From contig JAJHTX010000005.1 in NCBI GenBank assembly GCA_032164295.1, forward strand, positions 992,001 to 1,056,000: a stretch of DNA of 64,000 nt, written 5' to 3'. The position numbers and the translations under genes were made by a program. Positions 10,621 through 22,122 of this stretch are shown here, piece after piece. Numbering within the stretch: position 1 is the stretch's first letter; the number at the start of each line of letters is the position of its first letter. The stretch comes from Inonotus obliquus (lineage: Eukaryota; Basidiomycota; Agaricomycetes; Hymenochaetales; Hymenochaetaceae). The notes below the pieces were generated by a model, which saw only the letters and a program-made list of their open reading frames with translations, was not told the DNA's origin and made no database searches.

Positions 10621-13600
10621 CAACATCATCGTGAGATCAGACATGAGAGGACGTGTTCATTGCATCAAACTCACGTACCTCCCCCCACATCCAGTCATTG
10701 AAGTTAAACAGGAAGAAGTTAACGTCAAGCTTGAAAAAATTAACGCCAAGGTTAAAGTCAAAGAAGAACCCATTTGAACAGGCGACATTGTCAGAGTGAC
10801 TCTAACTCAGGAGCAGTTAGATGCACTCCCAGCCAGAGCAGTTGTAAATGACCAAGACAAGATCACTGTCACAGGCTCTAGGGATGACAAGTCGCACAGG
10901 TCATGGTGGTCAGAAAGATTAAGTGTGTGGGTATTGTGGGCAGATGACGAACAGACATCCCTTGTCAAGTGGAAGCCTGAACGTTCGAAAGCATCAACCT
11001 CCACCCCTACTTCTACCTCTCAGTCCCCTGCTCCACCATCACTATCTCTACCCTCAATGTCAACTGTGTTTGGATTAAGGCAAACCCTGTCGAACTCTCA
11101 AACGACAATGTCATCACTCTCCGCACAACAACTCTAAGATTTTGCCGTCCTCGTCACGACAGCGTTATCTGCTCAGAATAAAGCGACTAAGTCATCAATG
11201 ATGAAAGATCTCAGGATTGCACCACCGATGCCCTTCACTGGAGGAAAGGACTACCTTTAGTTCTGTCGAGAATGTCTGGCATACATTAGCGCCGATGACA
11301 CCAACTCGATCTTCGTCACTGACAAAAAAAAAGATCTTGTTCGTCCTATTATATATAAAGGATGGAACAGCGTCAACATGGGCCCAGAATTATTACAACG
11401 GAATAACAGATGCAAAGGGAGCGATCAAGATCGTCAATGCTTTCGATAAGTTTCTCAAAAAGCTCAACCAGTCATTCAAAGATCCAGGAGAGAAAGATTG
11501 GGTGTACACCTGATGGATGGAGATGCGTCAAGGAAATGTCGACGCAAGCATCTTCCTTGCAAATTTTGAAATTGCAATGAGCCAAGCAGATATTCCGATG
11601 AGTGACCTGAACGTCGTACTACTGCAGCTAAAGAAAGCTCTTCGTAAGGAGGTCGTGACAGCAATTATTCGATTACCCACCGCCCCCAAGGATTATGACG
11701 AAATGAAGTCGTACGCCATCTCTTTTGACATGAAAGAGCGAGAAGTCCATCAACTGAGATGACAGAACACACTCACGCAACAGCCTCCGCATCAACAAAC
11801 CTTCCAGCCGGCACTGCAAAAGCCGACATTATTTGATCCGTCGTGCGGTGACAAAAAGGATGCAACAGGCATCACATTCGGTGGACAAGGTGAACCGATG
11901 CAGGTTAGCCTCCAATGTCTTCATCGTGATGGGGTATGCTGGGAGTGTGGCAAGCTGGGCCACATCACAAAGTGGTGCAAGATGCTGAAAACCCAGCAAG
12001 CCGTCCGTGCCGTCGTAGCTGAATTCTCCGACAAAATGAAGGAGTTACTTTGGAATGTGCTGTTTGCGGAAGCAGATGTAGCATCGGCTGCTACAGCAGC
12101 TGCGCGTCGAATGGAAGAAGAAGGGGTCGTCGAAGAAAGTCATACCGATGACCAGGATTTTTCAGACAGCCAGTGGATGACGTCGATGTCTCTGGCTTAG
12201 ATCTCTCGGACTATTCGCTATGGTTTCCAGATATTTATAATTCATCAAATGTACCACTATTAGATGAGACATCTGAAAATAAGACTGGTGATTTAAAAAA
12301 CCAAATCAAAAGCGAACAGTCTGAAGAGAATAAATTCGACAATGATGACTTCAGGCTTCTCCTCGATGAACTCGTCAAAGGCCCAGTTGTTAGAAAAGTG
12401 GAAGAGGAAAACAAGAAGAGATATCGGCAGGAGCTGGACCTATATGTTGACTTGATTCTTGATGACAGAAGAGTGTTAGATGCTCATACATTGATAGATT
12501 CAGATTGTACAGACTCTTACATTGATGCTGGCTTCGTCAAATGTTATCAGATCCCGACAAAGGAACTTCCATATTCAATGAACGTTACGAATGCTGATGG
12601 AACGGTAAATGAAGGAGGCAAGATGACACATTATGTCGAGCTCAATCTTCGAATTGAAAACCATGAGGAACGACTACGTCTACCTGTTCTTACCATTGCA
12701 TCGACAAACCTGTTCCTTGGTTACTCATGGCTGAATAGACACAATCTGTCGATTGATTGGAAATGTGGACACATTGACTTCAGCAGCTGTCCTACATCGT
12801 GCAAGCAACATAATGTTCCAAAAGCTCGATACGTTATTCCTCAGCGCAGGGAATCTCCATGGCCGTCATACCTGGATGAATATGCTGACGTCTTTAGCAA
12901 AGAAAACTTTGAGCAGTTACCTGAACATAGACAATGAGATTACGTCATCGACCTCAAACCAGATTTCAAACCATCCGATTGCAAGGTCTATCCGTTGAGT
13001 GTGAAGGAATGTGAGGAACTATGTACCTTCATTGACGAAAACCTAAAGTCAGGTCGTATACATGAATCGTCGTCACCTATGGCATCTCCCTTCTTCTTCA
13101 TCAAGAAGGCTGATGGATCACTGCAAGCTATCCAGGATTACAGGAAGCTCAATGAAGGTACAATAAAGAACAAGTACCCACTACCGCTCATTGGTGAACT
13201 CGTTGACAAGGTCAAAACGGCTCAGTTTATTACAAAGCTCGACGTCAGATAGGGATACTATAATGTCTGTATCAAGGAAGGCGACAAATGGAAAGCAGCT
13301 TTCAGAACAAACAATGGACCATTCGAACCCACCATCATGTTCTTTGGTTTATATAATGCACCTGCGACTTTCCAGACGTTTGTCAACAACATCTTCAGAG
13401 ACTTGATTGAACAGGGGAAAGTCGTCATTTATCTTGACAATATTCTCATCTTTTCAGATTGTCTGGACAAACATCAACGGCTGGTTAAACAAGTATTCAG
13501 TGTGCTGAGGGAGCATAGACTGTACCTAAAACCGGCAAAGTGTGAGTTCAAAGTGTCGACGGTAAAATTCCTTGGTTACATCCTCGGTAATGGTGAAGTG

Positions 13601-15763
13601 CACATGGATCTGGCAAAGATTGACACTGTTGCAAAATGCCCCCCCCCCCCTCCGAAGAACAAGAATCAGCTACAACAGTTTCTTGGGCTAGGCAATTAGT
13701 TGCAACAATTCGTCAAAGGATACAGCGCTATTGTTAGACTACTGAATCGACCAATTGGAGACATCTCTTAGGAATGGACCTCTACCGAACAAGAAGCATT
13801 TGAGGAAGTCAAAAAGAGGCTGACAAGTGCTCCTGTCTTAATGATTCCGAATGACAATGATCCTTTCCGAGAAGAAACTGACACATCAGATTTTGCAACT
13901 GGAGGAGTTCTACTTCAGAAGCAAGGAGATGTATGGAAAGTGGTTGCTTACCAGTCACAGACATTGTCAACAGCAGAATGGAACTACCAGATTTACGACA
14001 AGGAACTTCTTGCAGTTGTCCAAGTGCTAACAGAGTGGAGACATTATCTCTTAGGTGCTAAACACCCTGTTGAACTCTGGACGGACCATGCCAATCTGAC
14101 GTATTTCCGAAGACCTCAGGATCTAAATTGTCGACAAGCTTGCTGGTCACTATTCCTGTCTGAGTTTGATTTCACGTTTACTCATAAGCTAGGCATGACA
14201 ATGACGAAGGCTGACACTCTTTCTCGTCGATACAATTATGACAACGGCAAGGAAGATAATCAAGGGCTGCAGCTGTTGAATGATGAGTGGTTTAAGGCTA
14301 GGGCAATCATTGAAATGTTGTGTATGACACTGGAACAAAAGATCAAGAATGCAAGTAAAGAACGGGAACCAAGAATGGATGGTAGACTTGTTATTCCGAC
14401 GAAATTTGTTGAAGATGTTCTGAAGAAATATCATAACTCCTCCTTGGCAGGACATCCAGGTCAGACCAAGACTTGAAGGTCCATTGGTAAAAAGTTCTGG
14501 TGGCCAGGTTTAATCCAAGACGTCGTCAAGTATGTCAAGGGATGTGATATTTGTCAAAGAACCAAGCCGTCTAGGCAACCCAAGCAACGTACTCTACATC
14601 CGCACAACGTTTCTGAAGGTCCATGGCAGACGATATCAGTTGATTTCATTGGTGAACTCCCTGAGTCAAATGGATATAATGCAATCTGCATTATCATTGA
14701 CAAGTTTTCAAAACAGATGCATGCAATCCCAACGACAACAAAGATCACAGCTCAAGGAATGGCAAGACTCTACCGCGACTACATCTTCAGATTACACGGA
14801 CTTTCAAAAAAGATCGTCCACGATTGAGGCCCACAATTCGACGCTGATTTTATGAAGGAACTGTACAAGTTACTTTATATTGAAGGAAACCCATCAACAG
14901 TGTATCACCCTCAAACTGATGGACAAACAGAATGAGTTAATTAAGAACTTGAATTGTATTTGAGGATGTATGTTAATCATCGACAAACAGATTGGTCGGA
15001 GTGGCTGGCTCTTGTGGAGTTTGCATACAACAACAGGGAACACTCGTCGACAAAGATGTCTCCTTTCTTCATTAACACAGCCCTTAATCCTCTTGATACA
15101 GGAATGATTCACATAATGTCTGACAACCTGTCAACTGAAGAATTTGCTAAGAAACTTAAGCAAGCGCATTCTCAAGCAAAGGAAAACCTGATAAAGGCAA
15201 ATGATGTCATAAAGAAGGCATACAATCGACAGACAACTGACGTCATAGAATATAATACAGGTGACAAAGTCATGTTAGATGGAAGGAACATCACCATAGT
15301 CAGGCCCACCTGAAAGTTCGCAGACAAATGGTACGGTCCATTCGATGTCACGGAGAAAATCGGGGCAGCAGTATACAAACTCAAGCTGTCTAAGACATGG
15401 AAGAAAGTACATCCAGTATTCAATGAAGTACTTCTTAAACCGTATACAAAACCGACTTTTGAAGGACAAAAGAAATCACCTCCACCTCTACCAGAACTCA
15501 TTGACAGTGAGGAAGAGTACGAAGTCGATAAGATTCTTGACTCCCGTGAACACCAAGGAAAGCTTCAATTCCTCATCAGGTGGAAAGGTTATGACAAAGC
15601 AACATGTGAACCACGTGATAACCTCATTCCAAATTCTAACAAGGCTATCGACGACTTCTATAAAGAACATCCAGGTGCTCTCCAAGCCTTTGTCACATGC
15701 CTAGGTCTTTTGACATTCAAGCTGATTTTCCGTTATACAGAGCTGGATCGTTCATATGGTTAG
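10621..15763 (+). pseudogene. gag-pol-chromodomain coding region of the chromovirus (broken)
   Basis: Gag lies at about 10,620-12,200, with a CCHC knuckle (CWECGKLGHITKWCK) at 11937-11978. The protease follows near 12490, where DSD stands in place of the usual DSG. RT covers about 13,000-13,680, with FFGLYNAPATFQ and a YLDN box instead of YLDD near 13,430. RNase H is at about 13,860-14,210. Integrase is at about 14,380-15,110, with an HHCC finger (CDICQ) and DDE residues at VDFIG, the Asp before GPQFD, and TDGQTE. A chromodomain ends the protein, which stops at 15761-15763. In-frame stops include 12935, 13250, 14474, 14825, 14933, 14942 and 15311. Most are one transition from the residue expected in the family. 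Gag and pol may originally have been one frame. Confidence 0.9.
15515..15675 (+). other. Chromodomain at the C-terminus of integrase
   Basis: The sequence contains YEVDKIL, FLIRWKGY and EPRDNL blocks in the right order and spacing for a chromodomain, about 53 residues. Such domains steer chromovirus integration toward marked heterochromatin. The usual WEP triplet reads CEP here (TGT for TGG), probably a decay mutation. Confidence 0.85.
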
Positions 15764-15779
15764 TTGGGACACCCAACCC

Positions 15780-15794
15780 TAAGGAGGGGGGTGA
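15780..15794 (+). promoter_or_regulatory. Polypurine tract
   Basis: A purine run, AAGGAGGGGGG followed by TGA, lies directly before the 3' LTR. This is the expected position of the plus-strand primer. Confidence 0.8.
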
Positions 15795-16333
15795 TGTCAC
15801 AATGTCTTTTCATTTTCCCCAAAATGGCCTTTCTTTCATTTTCGTCAACGCATATTTATATTCTTTTAACCACATTCCTTACTTAATACATAAAGGCTTA
15901 GCTAATTACAATTTATAACAACCTTATCTCTTTCTGTTTCTCATTACTCATCTTCGCTGACTAATTATTCTTCTTTCCGTTTAACCTGACGACACTTACT
16001 CATCTTTACTCATTCCTGCTGACTCGTTGGGCTCCGTTGTTCATTTATTCTTATTTACTTGCTGCTGCGCAGCACCTATTTAGAGTAGAACTTATCTGCG
16101 ACCAAAGTGTATATAAGGCTGGGTCAGAGAGTTAGAGATTTCCCACTCTCTTGTTCTAGTACTATCACCTATGTCGCAGATAATACTTGTATATTAAATA
16201 GACGTTCTAATCTAGTACTATCACCTACATTGCAGACTACAGTCTTTTGCGATTTAGTGGTGGCTCGTTCTTTTGTGATAGTCGATGTCTCTGATCCCTG
16301 CGATCGATGTCACCGACAACGCAGAGCGTAACA
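15795..16333 (+). repeat. 3' LTR
   Basis: Begins TGTCACAA and ends GTAACA. It matches the 5' LTR, with about 35 substitutions that are all transitions as far as I could align. It has 56 extra bases at about 16183-16240, made of a second copy of a 25-base word (CTAGTACTATCACCTA...) and a 31-base spacer. Confidence 0.95.
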
Positions 16334-16338
16334 GTTAC
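16334..16338. repeat. Target-site duplication (right), GTTAC
   Basis: Identical to 7703-7707 and directly abuts the CA end of the 3' LTR. Confidence 0.85.
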
Positions 16339-16915
16339 TTTTTAACCTCATGCCCAAAGTTGAAGCTAAAGGATCTCTGGCAGGACTACATGTTAAAGCT
16401 GCAGCTAGAAAACTGAAGAAGTTGAGTACTGTCCCAATCTATTCAGATACTGTCATAGTAAAGGATACAGCAGATGACTGCACATTTGCTTTCTACCTCA
16501 TATAGAAATCAAAGCTGCTCAAATCTATTATTACTGTCCCTTTCTGATAAAAGAAGATGAGAATAGGCATGTACATCCCTGTATATTTGTTAGTGATTTC
16601 CATATGTCTAATGTGTACATCACCTTCAGTAGGAAGTTGGGCTACCGCAATAATATTCTCAAAGCAAACTAGAAACATGTTGAAGCTTTTTAAAATGTCT
16701 TAGCCTACTTTGTGATAAACCAAGGTTTTAAAGATTACAATGAGGACCGTTTCACTGAGCTAGTTTCTCAGCACCTGGGAGGTGATATTGATTTGAGTTC
16801 ATCTAGAGATGGTAAGGGTAAGGGCGAAGAGGTAATAGTTCTCAAGAAGCTGGCAGGCGAAATTGATTTGAGTTCATTTGAAGGTGGTAAGAGCAACAGA
16901 GTGAGATTTGATTAG
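16339..16915 (+). pseudogene. 3' part of the interrupted ORF and following coding remnants
   Basis: 16339-16503 continues in frame the ORF broken at 7707. A second stretch (about 16545-16670) and a third (16712-16915) read as protein-like in their own frames. The third holds a twofold internal repeat (GDIDLSS and GEIDLSS, each followed by a Gly/Lys-rich piece). Stops and frame changes separate them. The family is not recognised. Confidence 0.4.
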
Positions 16916-16984
16916 CCAGGTAGGACACTGAGCTGATCCTTCAATATCCATTTCAAATTCTGGTTTACCTTGTTGCTTCTTTAT

Positions 16985-19083
16985 GTTACTGCTTTTTCAA
17001 ATTTTGGTGAGGGGGCTTTTTGACTTTTCTTCTATCCTACCCTATTATGTATTTTCCATTAAAATTGAAACTTGTATGAATGCAAATGATTCATATATTG
17101 ATGAAAGCTTAATAATATATTCATTGTTGTTAGTACAAGGATTTTGAAATTTGTACTTTTGCAATATATGGAGAGAAATGACTACACACCATCTAAGATA
17201 TCTGCAATCAGTGTAGAAGGCACAACAGTCTTGAGCGCTGATTGACATAACTTCTCCATACAACTGTAAGATAACTACATCAATCTCTTTATATGTCCAA
17301 CACACATTTCAAAGACAAGCTTTCAACAGGGAAAAGGAAAGCTTAATTAGGTTAAAATCTGGTGAGTATACTAGAAGGAATTCAACTTTCATTTCTCTAA
17401 ACCTTGACAGATTAAAAGAAGTTGATGGCAGATGTGATAAATATACCTAGATTCAATAAGTTTCTGAACTATTGGCACCTTGTGGATTGTGCAATTGTCC
17501 ATGACAATTATAGAATTCCGTGCTGGTTATGGATTTATGTGCTTTAACAGAGTGACTATGAAATCATAGAACAATGCTGAATTGAAGGACCCTTCCACAA
17601 TTGTACAATAGATCATACTATTTATTGTAATTGCAGAAAGAATAGAATATCTGAGAGGATTGAGACGTATCCCACCCAGAGAGTAGGTGCAGGACGTACT
17701 GTTTACCCCTCAGAAATACCTGTTTGCAAATTGCTTGGTAGCTCTCTAAAGCCTATGCTTTATTTTGCAGATAGGTATGCCTGTTGCATGCACTCTTGTC
17801 TACAAATACCAGCTGATCTGCTGAGTACTGGAAGGACATTCTGAGCTGATACTGCAATTATTTAGTTTTACTGCATTCCAGCACTTCCTTGCTGATCTAT
17901 TATTGATAAGATGTAAGTTATAAATCTATGACAGACAATCTGAAATTCACACCTCTTTCAGAGTAAATCCTGCTTACATCAATGTTCATTCTATTATTTG
18001 TGTTGAAGCCTCCTTGCCTTGAATGCATAGAAGCATGTCTTTTAGTTTAGCAAGATAAGAATTGCATTGCTGTTCTATTGAGTCTATAATATGCTGTGGT
18101 GCATCTCTCAGCTAGCAAAGATAAAAAGGGATCTGGAGGGTCTAATCTACGTTTGTGTCCATATATGACAATATTCTTGGCCAACCATGCCACTGAGCAG
18201 ATTACCTGACTTTCTCTGTCTATTTATACTGCTGTATCACATTGTTGACTGTAGATTTTGAAATACCTGTGAACTAAGATATATCTCAAACTGAAAAGCC
18301 TCTTCTTGAGTACATATGTATGAGCATAGTCTGTGCATCTGGTGATAGCAGCTTTCTGCATGTCATAAGGATGTGATGGAGCATTGTTGAGAGAGGAGGT
18401 TGGCTGTGCACACACGATTACAAAAGCTAAGACAGTGAGATGCTTATGCTGGCCTGTAATAGAACAACTCATGTACTGTATCTATTTACCTTGACAATTA
18501 TAATTGATGTGTACTCTATCTTAAAGCCCTCATCAATATATGGCCCTAGAATAAATAACTAGAATTTAACTATTGAAATGTGTGAGTTATTGTAGATGTA
18601 CTACTGAGGAGGTGAGAGTTTTGAAAGTGAGCATGCTGGAATATTGCCCTACTCTATCATGAAGGGCACCTCCTTTTGTCGCAAAAACTCGTTTATGGGT
18701 ATCTTTTATACTAGCACAGGCTATGCCATTTAAATTAGATTTTTACATAGAGTGTTTAAAGAGCTATGGTTTTTGCACTTTCTGAGGAAGGAGGTGAGGC
18801 AGTGACTTGACAATGTTGTCTGACCTCTTCTATTACATAAGCACTACATTTCCCATACATTCTTACATCGTTAGAAGTACAATTTTGAGTACTTTTTTTT
18901 ACATGGTTAAATTGTGTCTTAATGTGCAGTATGGATTGAGAAATTGAGCTGTTTGTTGTTTTTTTACATTTTTGGAGATGACATGAGTCAAATTTCATAT
19001 GTCCAAATTATTATGGAATTCTCTGTTAGCTGTAAAAATATATATAATAGTGACTGCAAATATTTTACAAATAGCAGTAATAA
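16985..19083 (-). mobile_element. Tc1/mariner-type element, copy B, with imperfect terminal inverted repeats
   Basis: The left end (GTTACTGCTTTTTCAAATTTTGG, 16985-17007, quoted here only as a site) partly matches the reverse complement of the right end at 19052-19083. There TTACTGCTATTTGTAAAATA is read on the minus strand. The two ends enclose the broken transposase. The element would be about 2.1 kb. The outer borders and the TA duplication are not resolved. Confidence 0.5.
17045..18475 (-). pseudogene. Broken Tc1/mariner-type (DDE_3-like) transposase, copy B
   Basis: On the minus strand, pieces of an N-terminal DNA-binding region (18472-18224) are followed by FVDKSACNRHTYLQNKA near 17800, which holds the first catalytic Asp. 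An MDNC/TIHK-like block near 17500 holds the second. YSPDFNLIK near 17380 is where the family has YSPD-NPIE, so the catalytic Glu is replaced by Lys. Many stops and frame changes break it. It is related to copy A and is clearly dead. Many of the stops look like C-to-T changes of CAA, CAG or CGA codons. Confidence 0.7.
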
Positions 19084-19950
19084 AATGTAAGGAGCTAACT
19101 AAACTCTTGATTTCTTACTAGACCCTTAGGTATCTTGACAATAGATTATAAGCAAGATGTGAGCATATTACTAGCTTATTATTACTCTTAGATTATTGTC
19201 CTTTTTTCATACTATACTGCAAGAATTGTGCTCACTCACAAGTACTGAATAATTCTTGTACTATTCTTGTTTTCAACTCTGATTATTCTTGTATCAACTA
19301 ACAAGCTGATTGATATTATAGTACTTCTCTATAAGATCTGCAAATTATTACAACTGGTGTTGAAGGTGTGACAAGTCTGTGTTTACTATTGTTATGCACT
19401 GTGACTGCAAGTCTTTACCATGTCTTGCTTTAGATAATATACCATTGCACTCCGAGTCCCCATATTTGCTGTGCAGATAATCAGACATAAACTGTCCGAG
19501 TCTCCAGAGATACTCTGTTGGCAAAAGTGAGGGACGCCAAGTGGGCACGACATGACAACATGATATCTTGTGGTAGTGTCACATCTGGCACACGTGTCCG
19601 AAGGAGCTGGAATCCTGAATTCGTGACAACTTTCATGTTTTCGAAGTTTGCTTTGTTTTTTATTTACAACATGTGTATTTTACCCTGTCAGATTTTATGA
19701 CATGTTAGTCTTGTGTTGCTTTGAGTCCGTGCAAGTTTTCACTGATTTTCGGAAAGAATTGCAGCAAGGAAATAATATTTGCTGGAAGGTGTCCGAAGGA
19801 AGCCTCCTACACTGCATGTTCATTCACTTTTAGCGACACTACAAGCCGCTATGCCAATATCGTGCAAGAGTAATGCAAATCGTTGGAGCCTATATATTAT
19901 TCTAAGTATCGATAAACTACTCTAAGAACCAAATCAAAGCGAACGGTATT
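19084..19950. other. No supported gene; border of the transposon block
   Basis: AT-rich sequence up to about 19,500, then more balanced composition as the gene-dense half begins. The last part is presumably the 3' untranslated region of the citrate synthase gene. Confidence 0.4.
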
Positions 19951-21896
19951 CTAGTTCTTGCCCGCAAACATCTTCTTGATGGCTTCGCTTGAGTAACTCT
20001 TCGGTCTCTCCAAGGCTGGAAGCGAAAAAGGTTAGGCGTTGGCGCAGACGAAAAGCTAGGCGGACTTACGGGCACCCAAGGCACGGTCCCAGATTAACTG
20101 AGCGGCGACACCAAATGCTCGAGACACACCAAACAGCACAGTATAATACTGCATCTGATCAAGACCATAGTGCGTCAGTAGAACACCAGAATGTGCGTCA
20201 ACGTTAGGCCAAGGGTTTTTCGCCTTCCCAGCCTCGAGGAGGATTCCCGGCACAATGTTGTAAACTTGACCGACTAGCTTGAAGAGCGGGTCGGAGGGGA
20301 GATGCTTCAAGGCGAATTCACGCTGTGCAATATAGCGGGGGTCAGTCTTACGTAGGACTGCATGTCCGTACCCTGGCACGACTTGGCCGCCCTTGAGCGT
20401 AGACCAAACATATTCTCTCACAGCCTCATCGGAGGCATTCTCTCCAATCGTCGACTGCATCTTTCTCAACCACACAAGAACCTCCTGGTTGGCAAGACTG
20501 GCCCAACGTTAATGACAGGATATCCACAAGGATAGCATAACGATTGGAACTCACCCGTGAAGAGGACCAGCAAGACCATTGAGTGCAGCACCATAGGCCA
20601 AGAATGGATCAGAAAGTGCCGACCCAACGAGCTTGCCGGTATGTGCAGAAACGTTACCGCCCTCGTGGTCACTTTTTTCGTTGACACATGACACATAACT
20701 AGTCAGAGCAGAAATACAACTTAGTCAGAAAGCGTACCTGTGGATAGTTATATACAATCGCAGAAGCTCAACGAAGTCTTCTCTTTCACTGAAACCGAGC
20801 AAGTGCGCGAGGTTCCAGGAATAGTCCTTCGATGGGTCGATTGCAGGGACCTTTCCTTTTCCGTAAACGTTACGGAAGATCCGCCCTGCAATGTTCGGCA
20901 ACTTGGCAATTCTGGACAAAACCTCAATCCGTTGTGCGATAAAAAAGGGCAGAAGTGTGTTGTCACATACAAGTCCATGCAGTCTTCAAAGACAAAACCC
21001 CAATAATCCTTTTTCGAAATGCCCTCCGAGTAAGCCTTTGAGAAGGAGGAGTCATGATTAAGCTTCACGCAAGGTTTTGGTCAGAACAACGATGCACCCA
21101 AGCTAGTCTACACTCACCGCAGTTACCGCGAGAGAAAACTGGCTCATTGGGTGAAGGGTCGTCGGGCATCGATCAAGAAGCTCTTCGACGAATTCAGGAA
21201 TAGCGGCACGGGCAGCCCAGTCGCGCGATAACTCTTTAGTTTGCTCCGCAGTTGGAACTTCGCCGGTCAGAAGTAGCCAGAACAAACCCTCAGGAAGCGG
21301 CTCAGAACCCCCCGGTGCTTTCGGGAGGAGTTGCTGGCATTCGGGTATTGTCTTGCCACGGAAGCGAATCCCTTCCTCTGTAAGAAACAAAAGAGAACAC
21401 AGTATTCAGACAATGATGAAACGAAAAAGGGAAAGGGTGCTGCTAGTATATCGCGTATGAATACTGACCGGCATCTAATACTGAACCATCCCAAATGAGC
21501 GCAGGAAGGCCGCGCATGCCACTGGGCGAGAAAAAAAGAATTCCTTGAGCTATGAGAACTACCATGAAGAAATGAGAATCATACCCGTATAGGTGGTCTA
21601 CAACAACAGGACCAAATGTCTTTTTTCCATGTTCGGCACGAATTGCCTTGACCTGGAGGGTCGACTGAGCATTTAGATGACCGAGAAAAGTGGGCGGGGG
21701 GGACGAACAGTTTCAAGCTGTTCTGGGATGAGCTGAGCAACGCGCTCTTTTAGAGAATGTTGTTTTGCGGCGGTGGATGCGAAGCGGGCACTCGCGAATC
21801 CAGCTCGCGAGGGAACCTATGATAGTGAGCAAGATTGTGGAATAGAGCAAGTAGGAGTAGACATACAGATCTGACTGCAAGACGGAAAGAGAGCAT
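19951..21896 (-). CDS. CIT1: Citrate synthase, mitochondrial
   Basis: Condenses acetyl-CoA and oxaloacetate to citrate, the first step of the TCA cycle. The start at 21896 gives a basic, Ser/Ala/Arg-rich N-terminus ([10 protein letters not shown] then [13 protein letters not shown]) that looks like a mitochondrial presequence. Conserved blocks appear in order: [59 protein letters not shown] (catalytic His), [14 protein letters not shown] (second His) and NVDAHSG (catalytic Asp). The protein ends in KMFAGKN. About nine or ten exons are joined by short introns (for example 21817-21866, 21665-21708, 21522-21584 and 21378-21468), all keeping frame. The total is near 470 residues, the normal length. 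Its promoter region is shared divergently with the PITH gene, 226 bp away. Confidence 0.95.
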
Positions 21897-22122
21897 GGAT
21901 GACATGAGGAGATGGTGGTGGAAGGAGGAAGAGATGTGTGCAGCTGCTGGTGGGAAAAATGAATGAAAATAAATAATGGTGGTGGAACGTCATCATTGGG
22001 GACACTAAAGTTAGACGATCATCCAATCGGGGCAATTCCTGATCCAGTGATCGGCTGATCCGCGGACTTCCCGGCCGATGATATCCGTCGTTATTTTTTT
22101 TGTAACTTTTATTCTCTCTCTA

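Larger units (their letters stand above)
7708..16333 (+). mobile_element. Ty3/gypsy chromovirus (LTR retrotransposon), inactive
   Basis: A complete but decayed 8.6 kb element. It has a 483-bp 5' LTR, primer-binding site, long leader, gag with a zinc knuckle, protease, reverse transcriptase, RNase H, integrase, C-terminal chromodomain, polypurine tract and 539-bp 3' LTR. The whole is flanked by GTTAC duplications. The domain order (RT and RNase H before integrase) and the chromodomain place it in the chromovirus branch of Ty3/gypsy. At least eight in-frame stops interrupt gag-pol, so it cannot move on its own. Roughly 7 % LTR divergence (my count by eye) points to a moderately old insertion. 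Confidence 0.93.

Noticed and set aside
13641..13652. C-run as a sign of programmed frameshifting
   Set aside because: It falls in the variable Pro-rich linker after the RT domain, with the same frame on both sides, so it is ordinary sequence or decay.
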